NCBI GenBank assembly: GCA_017983795.1
Contig: JAGOAS010000002.1
Coordinates: 186,001-250,000, forward strand
Source: Piscinibacter sp.
Lineage (GTDB): Bacteria > Pseudomonadota > Gammaproteobacteria > Burkholderiales > Burkholderiaceae_C
Direction of reading: 5' to 3'
Length of the DNA stretch: 64,000 nucleotides
Position 1 is the stretch's first letter; every line of letters starts with the position of its first letter. Positions 7,935 to 15,818 of the stretch are shown here, piece after piece. A program made the position numbers and the translations under genes. Below the pieces are notes generated by a model. That model ran no database searches. It was not told where the DNA came from and saw only the letters and a program-made list of their open reading frames with translations.

Positions 7935-8860
7935 GCCCGCCGCGCGCCGGCCTGTGCGGCGAGGCGCCGGTCGAGCAGGTCGTCGACGATCGCGCGCGCG
8001 ATGTTGAAGGGCGTGACGCGCTGCAGGCCCTGCCAGGCCGCCACGCCGTTGACCTCGAGCACGCGCAGCGCCTCCGGCGAGCCCTCGGGCAGGATGTCGA
8101 CGCCGGCGTAGTCCATCTGCAGCGTGCGCGCGGCGGCCTCGGCGATCTCGGCCAGCGCCGGCGTCAGTTCGCAGGATTCGCAGCGCGCGCCCTGCTTGAC
8201 GTTGTGCACCCAGTGCGCGCTGACGCGCTTCATCGCCGTCACGGCACGGCCGCCGATCACCAGCACGCGCCAGTCGAAGCCCGGGGTGCTGATCGGCGCG
8301 ATGAAACGCTGCAGGTAGGCGAGCGAGCCGTAGGCCCCCTTCAGCTCGGGCAAGGGCACATGGGCGCCATCGACGCGACCGACCCGCTGCAGCCCCTTGC
8401 CCTGCGAGCCGAACAGCGGCTTGAGCACCAGGGCGCGGCCGGCGGCGCTCTCGCGCATCACCAGGCGCTGCGCCTGCGCGGCCGATTCCATCGCCCAGGT
8501 CGGCGGCGTGGCCACGCCGGCGGCGTGCAGCAGCAGGCTGGTCATGCTCTTGTCGACGCTGCGCTCGATGGCACGCGCGTCGTTGTAGACCGGCACGCCC
8601 AGCTCGCGCAGCGCGTGCAGCACGCCGAGCCGCTTGGTCACCTGCTCGAAGCTTCCGCCGGCGATGCCGCGCACCAGCACCGCATCGGGCAGCTCGCTGC
8701 CGAAGCCGGGAATGACGAGGCCGTGCCAGGAGGCACCCGTGTCGATGCGGCAATCCTCCAGGTCGACGCAGCGGCCCACGGCGCCGCGCTCGCGCAGCGC
8801 GGCCTGCAGCTGGCGCGTGTGCCAGCCGACCTCGTCGGTGGCGATGGCGATGCGCGTCAT
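7931..8860 (-). CDS. RimK-like ATP-grasp ligase of H4MPT cluster
   Basis: This 309-residue protein has an ATP-grasp domain: VYNDARAIERSVDKSMTSLLL (about 90-112), KPLFGSQGKGLQRV as the nucleotide-binding loop (about 145) and VDILPEG...VLEVNGVAAW as the metal-binding strand. RimK/MptN-type enzymes add glutamate to small acceptors; archaeal MptN adds glutamate to H4MPT. Bacterial H4MPT is usually the dephospho form without the glutamyl end, whereas methylofuran carries a polyglutamate tail, so methylofuran is an alternative substrate. The start ATG overlaps the mch stop as ATGA and the stop overlaps the CitG-like start. The enzyme class is firm; the acceptor is not known. Confidence 0.85.
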   Translation of the reverse strand: MTRIAIATDEVGWHTRQLQAALRERGAVGRCVDLEDCRIDTGASWHGLVIPGFGSELPDAVLVRGIAGGSFEQVTKRLGVLHALRELGVPVYNDARAIERSVDKSMTSLLLHAAGVATPPTWAMESAAQAQRLVMRESAAGRALVLKPLFGSQGKGLQRVGRVDGAHVPLPELKGAYGSLAYLQRFIAPISTPGFDWRVLVIGGRAVTAMKRVSAHWVHNVKQGARCESCELTPALAEIAEAAARTLQMDYAGVDILPEGSPEALRVLEVNGVAAWQGLQRVTPFNIARAIVDDLLDRRLAAQAGARRA

Positions 8861-9867
8861 GCCTCTTTCAACCACAGCCCGCGCAGCAGCTCCATGTTGA
8901 GCGCGCCGCCGTGGAAGCTGCTGCCGCTGTCGAGGTTGCTGACCCACACTTCGGCCGGCGCGAACAGCGCCGGGTCGATCTTGTAGAAGTCGTACTCGAC
9001 CGCCTTGAAGATTTCGGCGAAGGAGCGCCCGTAGTCCTTCGAATTGCGCGAGGGCAGCTGGGCGGCGAGCTGGCGCGCCGCCTCGTCGCTGCCGCGCACC
9101 GAGAGATGCACGCGCCCGCCGTAGAGGATGGCGTCGTTGGTGCGGCCCATGGCCTCCACGCCGTTGGGGCTGGGCGCGGGCAGCGGCGCCGTCGCCACGC
9201 CGTCGACCACATGGTCGAGCCGGAAGCCGAGTTCGTGGGTCTTGTGCAGCGCCACCTCGAGCACGCGCGCCACCACCTGCGTGGTGCCGGCGGCGCTGCT
9301 GGTGGGCGTGAGCACGATGGTCAGGCCCTCGGGCGGCAGGCCGCAGTCACGCAGGATCTTCTGCACCACCACCGGCGGCGGCGCGCGGTCGACCTCGAGC
9401 ACGATCACGCCGCGCTCGGCGCGGTCGCGCCAGCCGAGCTCGGCGTAGAGCTTCTCCTTGGCCGCCAGCGCGCGCGCCGGGCCGGAGCCGAGCGAGAAGA
9501 ACTTCTTGCCGCCGGTCTCCTCCTTGCTTGCCGCCAGGCTCCAGCCGGCGTACTGGCTCGCCAGGCAGGCCAGCACCGGTTGCGAGCTCGCCACCTCCAA
9601 CCAGCTCGGCCAGCCGTCGGTGGCCGCGGTCTTGAGCGCCACGCTGCCGAAGCCGCCGAGGCAGATCTCGCCGACCAGCAGCCCCGCCGCGACGCTGCCC
9701 GGCGCCGCGATGCCGGCATCGACGATGCGCGCGCCGCTCTCGTCGCGCCGCACCTGCACGCGCAGTGCATCGGCCTCGGCCACGAGGCGGTCGACCCAGG
9801 GCTGCACATGGGCGTTCAGGCTCAGGTTGCAGCCGGCCAGGGCCGCGGGATGTTCGCTCATGCTCAT
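8857..9867 (-). CDS. mch: Methenyl-H4MPT cyclohydrolase
   Basis: This protein of about 336 residues is Mch, which converts methenyl-H4MPT to formyl-H4MPT in the cytoplasm. Family features include LSLNAHVQPWVDRLV, the GEICLGGFGSVAL turn, SQPVLACLASQYAGW, ARALAAKEKLY and DFYKIDPALFAPAEVWVSN at the C-terminus. Two in-frame ATGs are possible: the one at 9867 overlaps the upstream stop as ATGA, while the one at 9861 has GGAG at a better distance. The product lengths differ by two residues. It sits between the two ATP-grasp genes in a fully coupled run with mtdB upstream, so the two consecutive oxidation enzymes are co-expressed. Confidence 0.96.
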   Translation of the reverse strand: MSMSEHPAALAGCNLSLNAHVQPWVDRLVAEADALRVQVRRDESGARIVDAGIAAPGSVAAGLLVGEICLGGFGSVALKTAATDGWPSWLEVASSQPVLACLASQYAGWSLAASKEETGGKKFFSLGSGPARALAAKEKLYAELGWRDRAERGVIVLEVDRAPPPVVVQKILRDCGLPPEGLTIVLTPTSSAAGTTQVVARVLEVALHKTHELGFRLDHVVDGVATAPLPAPSPNGVEAMGRTNDAILYGGRVHLSVRGSDEAARQLAAQLPSRNSKDYGRSFAEIFKAVEYDFYKIDPALFAPAEVWVSNLDSGSSFHGGALNMELLRGLWLKEA

Positions 9868-10979
9868 GTCTCCAGGAGGGCGCGCACGGCCTCGCGGCGT
9901 GCGGCCAGTTGTTCGTCCATTCTCGCTTCGTCGGCGCCTTCGGCGACCACGCTGCACAGCGGGTCGCCCGCCGCGATGCGGGTGCCGGCGCAGGGCAGGT
10001 CGCAGGTGCCGGGCAGCGCGGCGAGCGCCTCGGCGCGCGCCGCGTCCATCGTTGTCGCACGCGAGGCGAAGACGATCTCGCTGCCGCGCACGAGGCCGTC
10101 GCCGCGCTGTGGCATCGGCAGTTCGTCGCGCTCGCAGGCGCGCAGGTGGGCGGTCAGCGGCCCGCGCTCGGCGACGCGCGGATAGAGCACCAGGCTCGCC
10201 GGCGGACGCGGGTTCAGCTCGAGCACCTCGATGCGATCGCCTTCGAGCAGGAAATCCAGGCTCGCCAGCCCGCGCACGCGGAAGACGCCGGTGAGCAAGC
10301 GCACGATCGCGGTCAGCTCGCGCCGCACGCCCTCGGCAACCGCCACCGGCCCGGCGATGCGCGTGAAGACGAAGGGCCGGTCACCGAAGGCCTGCGTGCC
10401 CTGCCGGTTCACGCCCAGCAGCACCGCATCGCGGCCGTTGCCCACGAAGGTGGCCGACATCGCCGCGCCGCGCCTCTCGCGCTGCCAGTAGCGCCCCGGC
10501 GCCGGCGCCTCGGCCGGCGTGGCGCGGCGCACCTGCCAGCCGCCGCAGCCGCCCGCATCTTTGACGAGCCAGCCGGCCGGCGCGGCGGGTGGCTCGAAAG
10601 CGAGCGGCGCAAAGCCGATGCCATGCGCCTCGAGCACGCGGAAGAACTCCTGCGGATCGCGCACACGGCGCACGTCGGCGCTGGCCGTGCCCAGCAGCGG
10701 CAGCCGCGCCGCGCCCTGCTCGAGCAGATCGGGGCGGCCGTCGAAGCCGCTGCCGGCGACCCAGGCGCGCACCTCGCCGCGCCGCGCCAGCGCGTCGAGC
10801 GCGGCGAGGAAACGATCGCCGTCGACGCGCATCGCCTGCGGCGTGCCGATCGGCTGCCAGTCGGCCGCGTGGCGCCGCGTGTCGGCGTCACCGAACACGT
10901 CCAGCGCCACCGCGCGCACGCCCTCGCGCGCCGCGGCCTCGGCCAGCGCGCGAGCGGAAAGCGCCGCGAGCGCCAGCAC
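9864..10979 (-). CDS. ATP-grasp domain protein of H4MPT cluster, function unknown
   Basis: This 371-residue protein has a Rossmann-like N-terminus (ALAALSARALAEAAAREG, VRAVALDVFGDADTR) and an ATP-grasp core (GWLVKDAGGCGGWQVRRA, VLLGVNRQG, LASLDFLLEGDRIEVLELNPRPPASL). ELNPRP is the metal-binding motif of carbamoyl-phosphate-synthase-type ATP-grasps. Homologues are conserved next to mtdB and mch in methylotrophs, but no reaction is established. The start is GTG, seven bases after the mtdB stop; only a weak ribosome-binding site is visible. The stop overlaps the mch start. It probably forms an amide or ester bond during H4MPT or methylofuran assembly (inference). Confidence 0.8.
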   Translation of the reverse strand: MLALAALSARALAEAAAREGVRAVALDVFGDADTRRHAADWQPIGTPQAMRVDGDRFLAALDALARRGEVRAWVAGSGFDGRPDLLEQGAARLPLLGTASADVRRVRDPQEFFRVLEAHGIGFAPLAFEPPAAPAGWLVKDAGGCGGWQVRRATPAEAPAPGRYWQRERRGAAMSATFVGNGRDAVLLGVNRQGTQAFGDRPFVFTRIAGPVAVAEGVRRELTAIVRLLTGVFRVRGLASLDFLLEGDRIEVLELNPRPPASLVLYPRVAERGPLTAHLRACERDELPMPQRGDGLVRGSEIVFASRATTMDAARAEALAALPGTCDLPCAGTRIAAGDPLCSVVAEGADEARMDEQLAARREAVRALLET

Positions 10980-10985
10980 CTGCGA

Positions 10986-11900
10986 TCAGCCGGCCTTGGT
11001 TGCCGACTCGGCGATGAACGCACGCGCCGCCGCAAAGGCCTCGGCGAAGCCCAGCACCGACTTCGGCGTCTCGCGCATCTGCACCAGCAGGCGATGCTGG
11101 GTCTGGTACTTGACGTTGCCGATCGCCAGCGCGCCGATGCCCACCGCGTTCGTGCCCGGGATCGGCTTGGCATCGTCCATCACGCCCACGCCGGCCACGC
11201 CCTCGGGCGGCACGGCATTGACGTCGGCCGCCACGAGCAGCTTCTTGGCGAAGCCCAGGTCTTCGGCCGACACCACCTGCACGCCGGCGGCGGCGCAGGC
11301 GAGGATCACCTCGGCATCGGCGATCGAGGTGCGCACCGCCGCGCGGTCGCCGCCGGAGATGCCGTGGATGGTCACGCCGAAGCGCGCGCCTGTGTGCTGC
11401 GCGGCCTCCTCGGCCACGTCGATGCCGTTGCGGCTGGACAGCGCCACGTCGGCACCGGCCTGCGCCGCCAGCACGCCGGCGATGCGGCCCACCGGCCCGG
11501 TGCCGCCGAGCACGACGATCCGCAGGCCCTTCAAGCCTTGCTCGCGCTGCTTCAGCACGGCGGCCTCGACGCTCGCCACCATCGCCGCGGCGGTGGTGTA
11601 GGCGCCGCTCGGGTCGGCCATCAGCGAGACGACGAAGGGCGGCACCATGGCCTTCTTCGCGGTCTCGAGCATGTCGGCCGCCACCACCGCATCGCGCCCG
11701 CCGATGAAGATGCCGGTGCGCGCCACGCCCTTGGGGCCGCGCGAGAAGATCGCGTCCTGCGTCAGCGCCGTCACGCTCTTCATGTCGGCCTCGCAGTAGG
11801 GCACGATGATCTGGTAGCCGGCGTCGGCGGCCATGTTGATGTCGAACGGGCTCATCTGCTTGCCCGGCGTGATCATGTGCAGGATGTAGGGGCGTTCCAT
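10986..11900 (-). CDS. mtdB: NAD(P)-dependent methylene-H4MPT dehydrogenase
   Basis: This 304-residue protein matches MtdB. The N-terminal PYILHMITPGKQMSPFDINMA is the pterin-site region, and RIVVLGGTGPVGRIAGVLA (about residues 128-146) is the Rossmann NAD(P) loop with GxGxxG-like spacing. The C-terminus has IGALAIGNVKYQTQHRL. MtdB oxidises methylene-H4MPT to methenyl-H4MPT, between Fae and Mch. ATG at 11900 has CGGAGA about ten bases upstream. It is the first gene of the run mtdB/ATP-grasp/mch/RimK-like/CitG-like, and a TTGACC box at 11950-11955 could be part of its promoter. Confidence 0.95.
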   Translation of the reverse strand: MERPYILHMITPGKQMSPFDINMAADAGYQIIVPYCEADMKSVTALTQDAIFSRGPKGVARTGIFIGGRDAVVAADMLETAKKAMVPPFVVSLMADPSGAYTTAAAMVASVEAAVLKQREQGLKGLRIVVLGGTGPVGRIAGVLAAQAGADVALSSRNGIDVAEEAAQHTGARFGVTIHGISGGDRAAVRTSIADAEVILACAAAGVQVVSAEDLGFAKKLLVAADVNAVPPEGVAGVGVMDDAKPIPGTNAVGIGALAIGNVKYQTQHRLLVQMRETPKSVLGFAEAFAAARAFIAESATKAG

Positions 11901-11951
11901 GGCGGTGCTTGTCTCCGAGTTGAATGTCCTGTGTCGTCGGCTGAGCGTGGG

Positions 11952-13013
11952 TCAACGCGCGTCGAGCGCGCTCACCAGCGCGCCGCGATTGCGCGCGCTG
12001 ACCACGCGCAGATCGAGCGCGGCGTCGACGGCGCCGGCCGCGCGCGCGGCCTCGATGAGGCCCTCGGCCGCAGCGGCGGAAGGCACGATGGCGAAGCCGG
12101 TCGGGCCCCAGGAGCTCTGGCCGAGCGCGGCCGAGGCGCTGGCGTGATCGCCCCAGAAGCTCATCAGCCGGCCGACGGCCGCGCTGGTCCAGGCGCTGCC
12201 GCCCTGCGCCGGCGCGAAGTGGTCGCCCAGCAGTTGCTGCACGCGGTTCAGCCCGGCAGCGAAGGCCGCGAAGTCATCGTCGGCCGCGCCGGCCAGCACA
12301 CGCATCAGCAGCTGGTGAGAGATGTCGGCCGCGGCGGCCTGCGGCAGCGGCGGCAGCTTTGCGATCGCCTCGCGCTCGGCGTCGCCCGACAGGCCGCGCG
12401 CGCGCGCATCGAGCACGACGATCACACGCCACGCGGCCGGCAGCTCGATGCGCGACAGCAGCGGTGCGGGGCGGCCGTCGCGGCCCGGGCCGCCATCGAG
12501 CAGCAGGCCGCCGGCGTCGAAGCCAGCGATGCCGATGCCCGAGCGCTGGCCGCGGCCCAGCCACTGCGCGATCGTCGGCGTATCGAGCGCGAGGCCGTGG
12601 CAGCGCGCGAAGGCGCAGCCGACCGCCAGCGCGAGCTGCGTGCCCGAGCCGAAGCCGGCATGTGGCGGCAGCACGCGGCGCAGGCGCAGCGCGAGCGGCT
12701 CGTGCCGGCCGCTGTGTTCACGCAGCAGGCGCAGGTGTTGCGCGGCGCGTTCCAGCTCGGCCTCGGCGGCGCTCGTGTCGGCGCTCAGTGCATCGTGCTC
12801 GGCGCGCGCGAGCTCCAGCTCGGTCTCGAAGCCGGCGATCACCAGGCCGATGGAGCCGAAGCGCCGCCCCAGCGAGCCGGAGGGATCGATGAAGCCCAGG
12901 TGCAGCCGCCCCGGCGCGCGCACGCTGACGCCGGCGCGGGCCGGGGCGGGCGGCGCGGAGGGGGTGGCGGAGGCCATGGAAGGCGGCAGCGGAGCGTCGA
13001 TCGGCCTGAGCAT
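11952..13013 (-). CDS. mptG: Beta-ribofuranosylaminobenzene 5'-phosphate synthase (beta-RFAP synthase)
   Basis: This 353-residue protein of the GHMP-kinase superfamily begins, after an Ala/Pro-rich lead of about 25 residues, with VSVRAPGRLHLGFIDPSGSLGRRFGSIG, which is characteristic of beta-RFAP synthases. The glycine-rich PPHAGFGSGTQLALAVG (about 115-131) is the GHMP motif. The enzyme joins p-aminobenzoate and phosphoribosyl diphosphate with loss of CO2, the committing step of H4MPT synthesis. It is 51 bases from mtdB, transcribed the same way. A later in-frame Met at residue 13 is an alternative start. Confidence 0.92.
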   Translation of the reverse strand: MLRPIDAPLPPSMASATPSAPPAPARAGVSVRAPGRLHLGFIDPSGSLGRRFGSIGLVIAGFETELELARAEHDALSADTSAAEAELERAAQHLRLLREHSGRHEPLALRLRRVLPPHAGFGSGTQLALAVGCAFARCHGLALDTPTIAQWLGRGQRSGIGIAGFDAGGLLLDGGPGRDGRPAPLLSRIELPAAWRVIVVLDARARGLSGDAEREAIAKLPPLPQAAAADISHQLLMRVLAGAADDDFAAFAAGLNRVQQLLGDHFAPAQGGSAWTSAAVGRLMSFWGDHASASAALGQSSWGPTGFAIVPSAAAAEGLIEAARAAGAVDAALDLRVVSARNRGALVSALDAR

Positions 13014-13120
13014 ACGGCCTCAGGTAGCAAGCCCCGTTCCGCCGCGCCAGGGCGCGCCGCGGCGTGGTCCGCCGCTCGCGTTGTTCCGATTGGGGGACAG
13101 TCTGTTGCGCGCCGAGCCCG

Positions 13121-13510
13121 TCAGTCGTACTTCAAGTACTTGAAGCGCGGGTCGTCGGGCGTGCCCTGCAGCGGGCCGCCCTCTTCCTTGCCCGGCTGCC
13201 ACATCAGCACCTCCTCGATCTTCTTCGCCAGCGCGAAGTCCTTCTCGGTGATGCCCTTGGCCTCGTGGTTCTGCAGCTTCACCGTGACGAAGGCATAGGA
13301 GACCGTCAGGTCGGGGTGGTGCCAGGCCGCCTCGGCGAGGTGGCCGACGGTGTTGACCACCATCAGCGTGGACTTCCAGCCGCTGGTCTTGTACTTGCGG
13401 CGGATCCAGCCGTCTTCGAGGTACCACTGCGGCAGTTCGTCCTTCAGCCGCGCCTCGATCTCCTCGCTGCTGAAGACCTCGTTGCCGCCCTTGCGTCGCC
13501 ATTGCGCCAT
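13121..13510 (-). CDS. Pterin-4a-carbinolamine dehydratase family protein
   Basis: This 129-residue protein has the dehydratase core (LKDELPQWYLEDGWIRRKYK, NTVGHLAEAAWHHPDLTVSYAFVTVKL) with the histidine-rich HHPD catalytic motif. It carries a C-terminal extension (MWQPGKEEGGPLQGTPDDP) not found in standard PhhB/DCoH. Such dehydratases usually recycle tetrahydrobiopterin with phenylalanine hydroxylase, but no hydroxylase is nearby. At the end of the H4MPT cluster it may act on a pterin intermediate. ATG is preceded by GGAGAAGG. A 107-base gap with a 7-bp GC-rich stem separates it from mptG, so it may be a separate unit. Confidence 0.88.
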   Translation of the reverse strand: MAQWRRKGGNEVFSSEEIEARLKDELPQWYLEDGWIRRKYKTSGWKSTLMVVNTVGHLAEAAWHHPDLTVSYAFVTVKLQNHEAKGITEKDFALAKKIEEVLMWQPGKEEGGPLQGTPDDPRFKYLKYD

Positions 13511-13547
13511 GGCCTTCTCCGCTTGCGTGTCGAGGTCGCCACGATAG

Positions 13548-13884
13548 TCACGCCGGCATCACCGCAGCGAGCACATGGCCTTCGCAGCGGCCGAAGCCGA
13601 TGCGGCGCGCCGGGGCCGAGCGCCATGAAGGGCGCGAGCTCGCCCTCGGCAAGCGGCTCCAGCCAGGCCGAGGCGACGCGGCCCCAGCCGCCCTGCTCGC
13701 GCGCCAAGCGCAGATCCAGCACCTGGTCGCCGATGGCCACGCCGATGCGCCAGGGCTGCGCGCTGCCAGCCGGCCGGAAGCGGCCGAAGGGCAGGTTCTG
13801 GATCGGGAAGTCGCTGGCCAGGTCGTTGGCGGTTTCGACCCAGCTGCGCCGTGCGGGGTCGTGCGTGGCGTCGAGCGCGATCAC
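13548..13884 (-). pseudogene. Fumarylacetoacetase remnant with large internal deletion
   Basis: A GTG at 13884 overlaps the DUF2783 stop (GTGA) and opens a frame starting VIALDATHDPARRSWVETAN followed by DFPIQNLPFGRFR and RIGVAIGDQVLDL. This is the N-terminal domain of fumarylacetoacetase, ending at APFMALGPG (family residue about 80). Directly after that, in another frame, the sequence reads RRIGFGRCEGHVLAAVMPA and stops at 13548, which is the extreme C-terminus of the same family (human enzyme: YRIGFGQCAGKVLP...). Roughly 330 codons, including the whole catalytic domain, are missing and the joint is out of frame. The gene once ended the hydroxylase operon and is now non-functional. Confidence 0.85.
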
Positions 13885-14120
13885 GTCGGCGACCCGATGC
13901 CGGCGCGTGCGGCCCGCAGCGCCTCGCGCAGCACCTCCAGATCGCCGATGTGATTGGCCAGCAGCAGCACGAGGCGTGCGTTGAGCAGCCGGCTGTCGTC
14001 GTCGCCGAGGCCGCGGTGCGTTTCGATCAGCATCTCGTAGAAATCGTCGCCGGGCGTGAAGGCGCGCAGCGGCGTCTGCCCGGGCCGGCCGAAGTTGGGC
14101 TGGGTGATGAGGTGGTCCAT
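13881..14120 (-). CDS. DUF2783 domain protein
   Basis: This 79-residue protein (MDHLITQPNFGRPGQTPLRA...) matches the small DUF2783 family, which is almost always found beside FAD-dependent aromatic hydroxylases of the type encoded immediately upstream. GGAG precedes the ATG. It lies 14 bases after the hydroxylase stop and its own stop overlaps the GTG of the fumarylacetoacetase remnant, so the three were one coupled operon. Its function is unknown; a subunit or accessory role for the hydroxylase is the natural guess. Confidence 0.8.
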   Translation of the reverse strand: MDHLITQPNFGRPGQTPLRAFTPGDDFYEMLIETHRGLGDDDSRLLNARLVLLLANHIGDLEVLREALRAARAGIGSPT

Positions 14121-14134
14121 GCGGTGCCGCTCCT

Positions 14135-15808
14135 TCAGGCGTTGCAGGTGGCGCGCGCAACGGCCGCGCGCACGGCGGCGGCGTCGAGGCGGCGCCAGCG
14201 CGCGGTCACGTGCTGGTCGGGCCGCAACAGGTAGGCGGTGCCGGGCCGCGCATCGAGGCGCTCGGCGGCGAGGCCCTTGGTGTCGACCAGCACGCGGCAG
14301 CCGGCCGGCGCCGGAGCGTCCTCGCGCACGACGAGCTTCGTCTGCACCGGGATGGGCGCATCGGCCAGCGCACGCAGCGCGGCCAGCATCGCCGCATCCA
14401 CGTCGGCCGGCTTCTGCGCGAACAGCAGCAGCATGAAGGCATCGCCGGTGTGCTGCAGCAGCCAGCCCTCGTTCCCCTCGGCGCGCACCGGGGCATCGGC
14501 CAGCGGCGCACCGGGCGCCATCGTGCCCGCGAAGGCATCGCCGTCGGGTGTGTTGAGCGCCGAGTCGCTCAGGTGCGAAGGCACCGACAGCCGCCCCGAA
14601 TTCACCAGGCCTCTTGCGAAGCCGTGCTCGCGCGCCAGCGTCAGCACGGCGTTGCGGAAGTCCCTGGAGACCTGGCTCTTGGGCGTGATGAAGTCGGTCG
14701 AGCGCGTCGAGTTCATCAGGTTCTCGTCGGCCGCGGCGACGCGCTCGTCGCTGTAGCTGTCGAGCAGCGCCTCGGGCGCCAGGCCGCGCATCACCAGCAG
14801 CAGCTTCCACACCAGGTTGTCGGTGTCCTGGATCCCTGAGTTGGCGCCGCGCGCACCGAAGGGCGAGACCTGGTGCGCGGCATCGCCGACGAACAGCACG
14901 CGGCCATGGCGGAAGCGCTGCATGCGCCGGCACTGGAAGGTGTAGACGCTGACCCACTCGAGTTCGAACTCGCGCTCCGGGCCCAGCATGGCGCGGATGC
15001 GCGGGATCACGCGCTCGGGCTTCTTCTCCTCCTCGGGGTCGGCGTCCCAGCCGAGCTGGAAGTCGATGCGCCAGACGTTGTCGGCTTCCCGATGCAACAG
15101 CACGCTCTGGCCGGGGTGGAACGGCGGGTCGAACCAGAACCAGCGCTCGGCCGGGAAGTCGGCCTTCATCACCACGTCGGCGATCAGGAAGCGGTCCTGG
15201 AACACCTTGCCCTCGATGTCCAGGCCCAGCATGCGGCGGATCGGGCTGCGCGCGCCGTCGGCGACGATCAGCCAGTCGGCCTCCAGCGCATACGTGCCGT
15301 CGGCCGTCTCGACCTGCAGCCGCGCGCCGTCGCCCTGCGGCGTCACGCCGGTCACCTTGTGCTTCCAGCGCAGCTCCAGATTGGGCAACTGCTCGGCCCG
15401 CCGCACCAGAAACTCCTCGAGGTAGTACTGCTGCAGGTTCACCATGCCCGGCCGATGGTGCTCGGCCTCGGGCTGCAGGTTGAAGCGGAATACCTCGTCG
15501 CGGCCGAAGAAGGTGCGGCCCACATTCCAGGTGACGCCCTTGTCGACCACGGCATCGCCGCAGCCGATGCGATCGAGGATCTCCAGCGCGCGCTTGGCGT
15601 AGCACAGGCCGCGCGAGCCGACGCTGACGGTGTCGTCGTCGTCGAGCAGCAGCACGCGCTGCCCTTGCATGGCGAGGTCGATGGCCGCGGCCAGGCCGAT
15701 CGGGCCGGCGCCGACGACGACCACCGGATGGCGATCCCCCTTGCCGGCGCGATCGAGCTCGGCCGGGCGGCGGTAGGCAAACTTCGGGTAGGTGTAGGTG
15801 CTCAGCAT
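14135..15808 (-). CDS. FAD-dependent aromatic-ring monooxygenase (3-hydroxyphenylpropionate-hydroxylase-like)
   Basis: This 557-residue class A flavoprotein hydroxylase has VVVVGAGPIGLAAAIDLAMQG (about residues 29-48, FAD Rossmann), the DG motif IVADGARSPIRRMLG (about 180) and the GD motif GRVLFVGDAAHQVSPFGARG (about 300). The C-terminal 130 residues look like the thioredoxin-like domain of phenol-hydroxylase-type enzymes. Such enzymes use NAD(P)H and oxygen to hydroxylate phenolic substrates. The substrate cannot be read from sequence. The neighbouring VOC protein, MBL protein and deleted fumarylacetoacetase suggest a gentisate/homogentisate-like ring-cleavage route. It follows the VOC gene by 10 bases. 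Confidence 0.9.
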   Translation of the reverse strand: MLSTYTYPKFAYRRPAELDRAGKGDRHPVVVVGAGPIGLAAAIDLAMQGQRVLLLDDDDTVSVGSRGLCYAKRALEILDRIGCGDAVVDKGVTWNVGRTFFGRDEVFRFNLQPEAEHHRPGMVNLQQYYLEEFLVRRAEQLPNLELRWKHKVTGVTPQGDGARLQVETADGTYALEADWLIVADGARSPIRRMLGLDIEGKVFQDRFLIADVVMKADFPAERWFWFDPPFHPGQSVLLHREADNVWRIDFQLGWDADPEEEKKPERVIPRIRAMLGPEREFELEWVSVYTFQCRRMQRFRHGRVLFVGDAAHQVSPFGARGANSGIQDTDNLVWKLLLVMRGLAPEALLDSYSDERVAAADENLMNSTRSTDFITPKSQVSRDFRNAVLTLAREHGFARGLVNSGRLSVPSHLSDSALNTPDGDAFAGTMAPGAPLADAPVRAEGNEGWLLQHTGDAFMLLLFAQKPADVDAAMLAALRALADAPIPVQTKLVVREDAPAPAGCRVLVDTKGLAAERLDARPGTAYLLRPDQHVTARWRRLDAAAVRAAVARATCNA

Positions 15809-15818
15809 CGGTGCAGGC

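Noticed and set aside
9765-13298. Open frame of 1177 codons on the plus strand opposite mch, mtdB and mptG
   Set aside because: Its product is Arg/His/Ala/Gly-rich with no recognisable domain, and it runs antisense to a series of well-identified genes. It is a by-product of high G+C at third codon positions.
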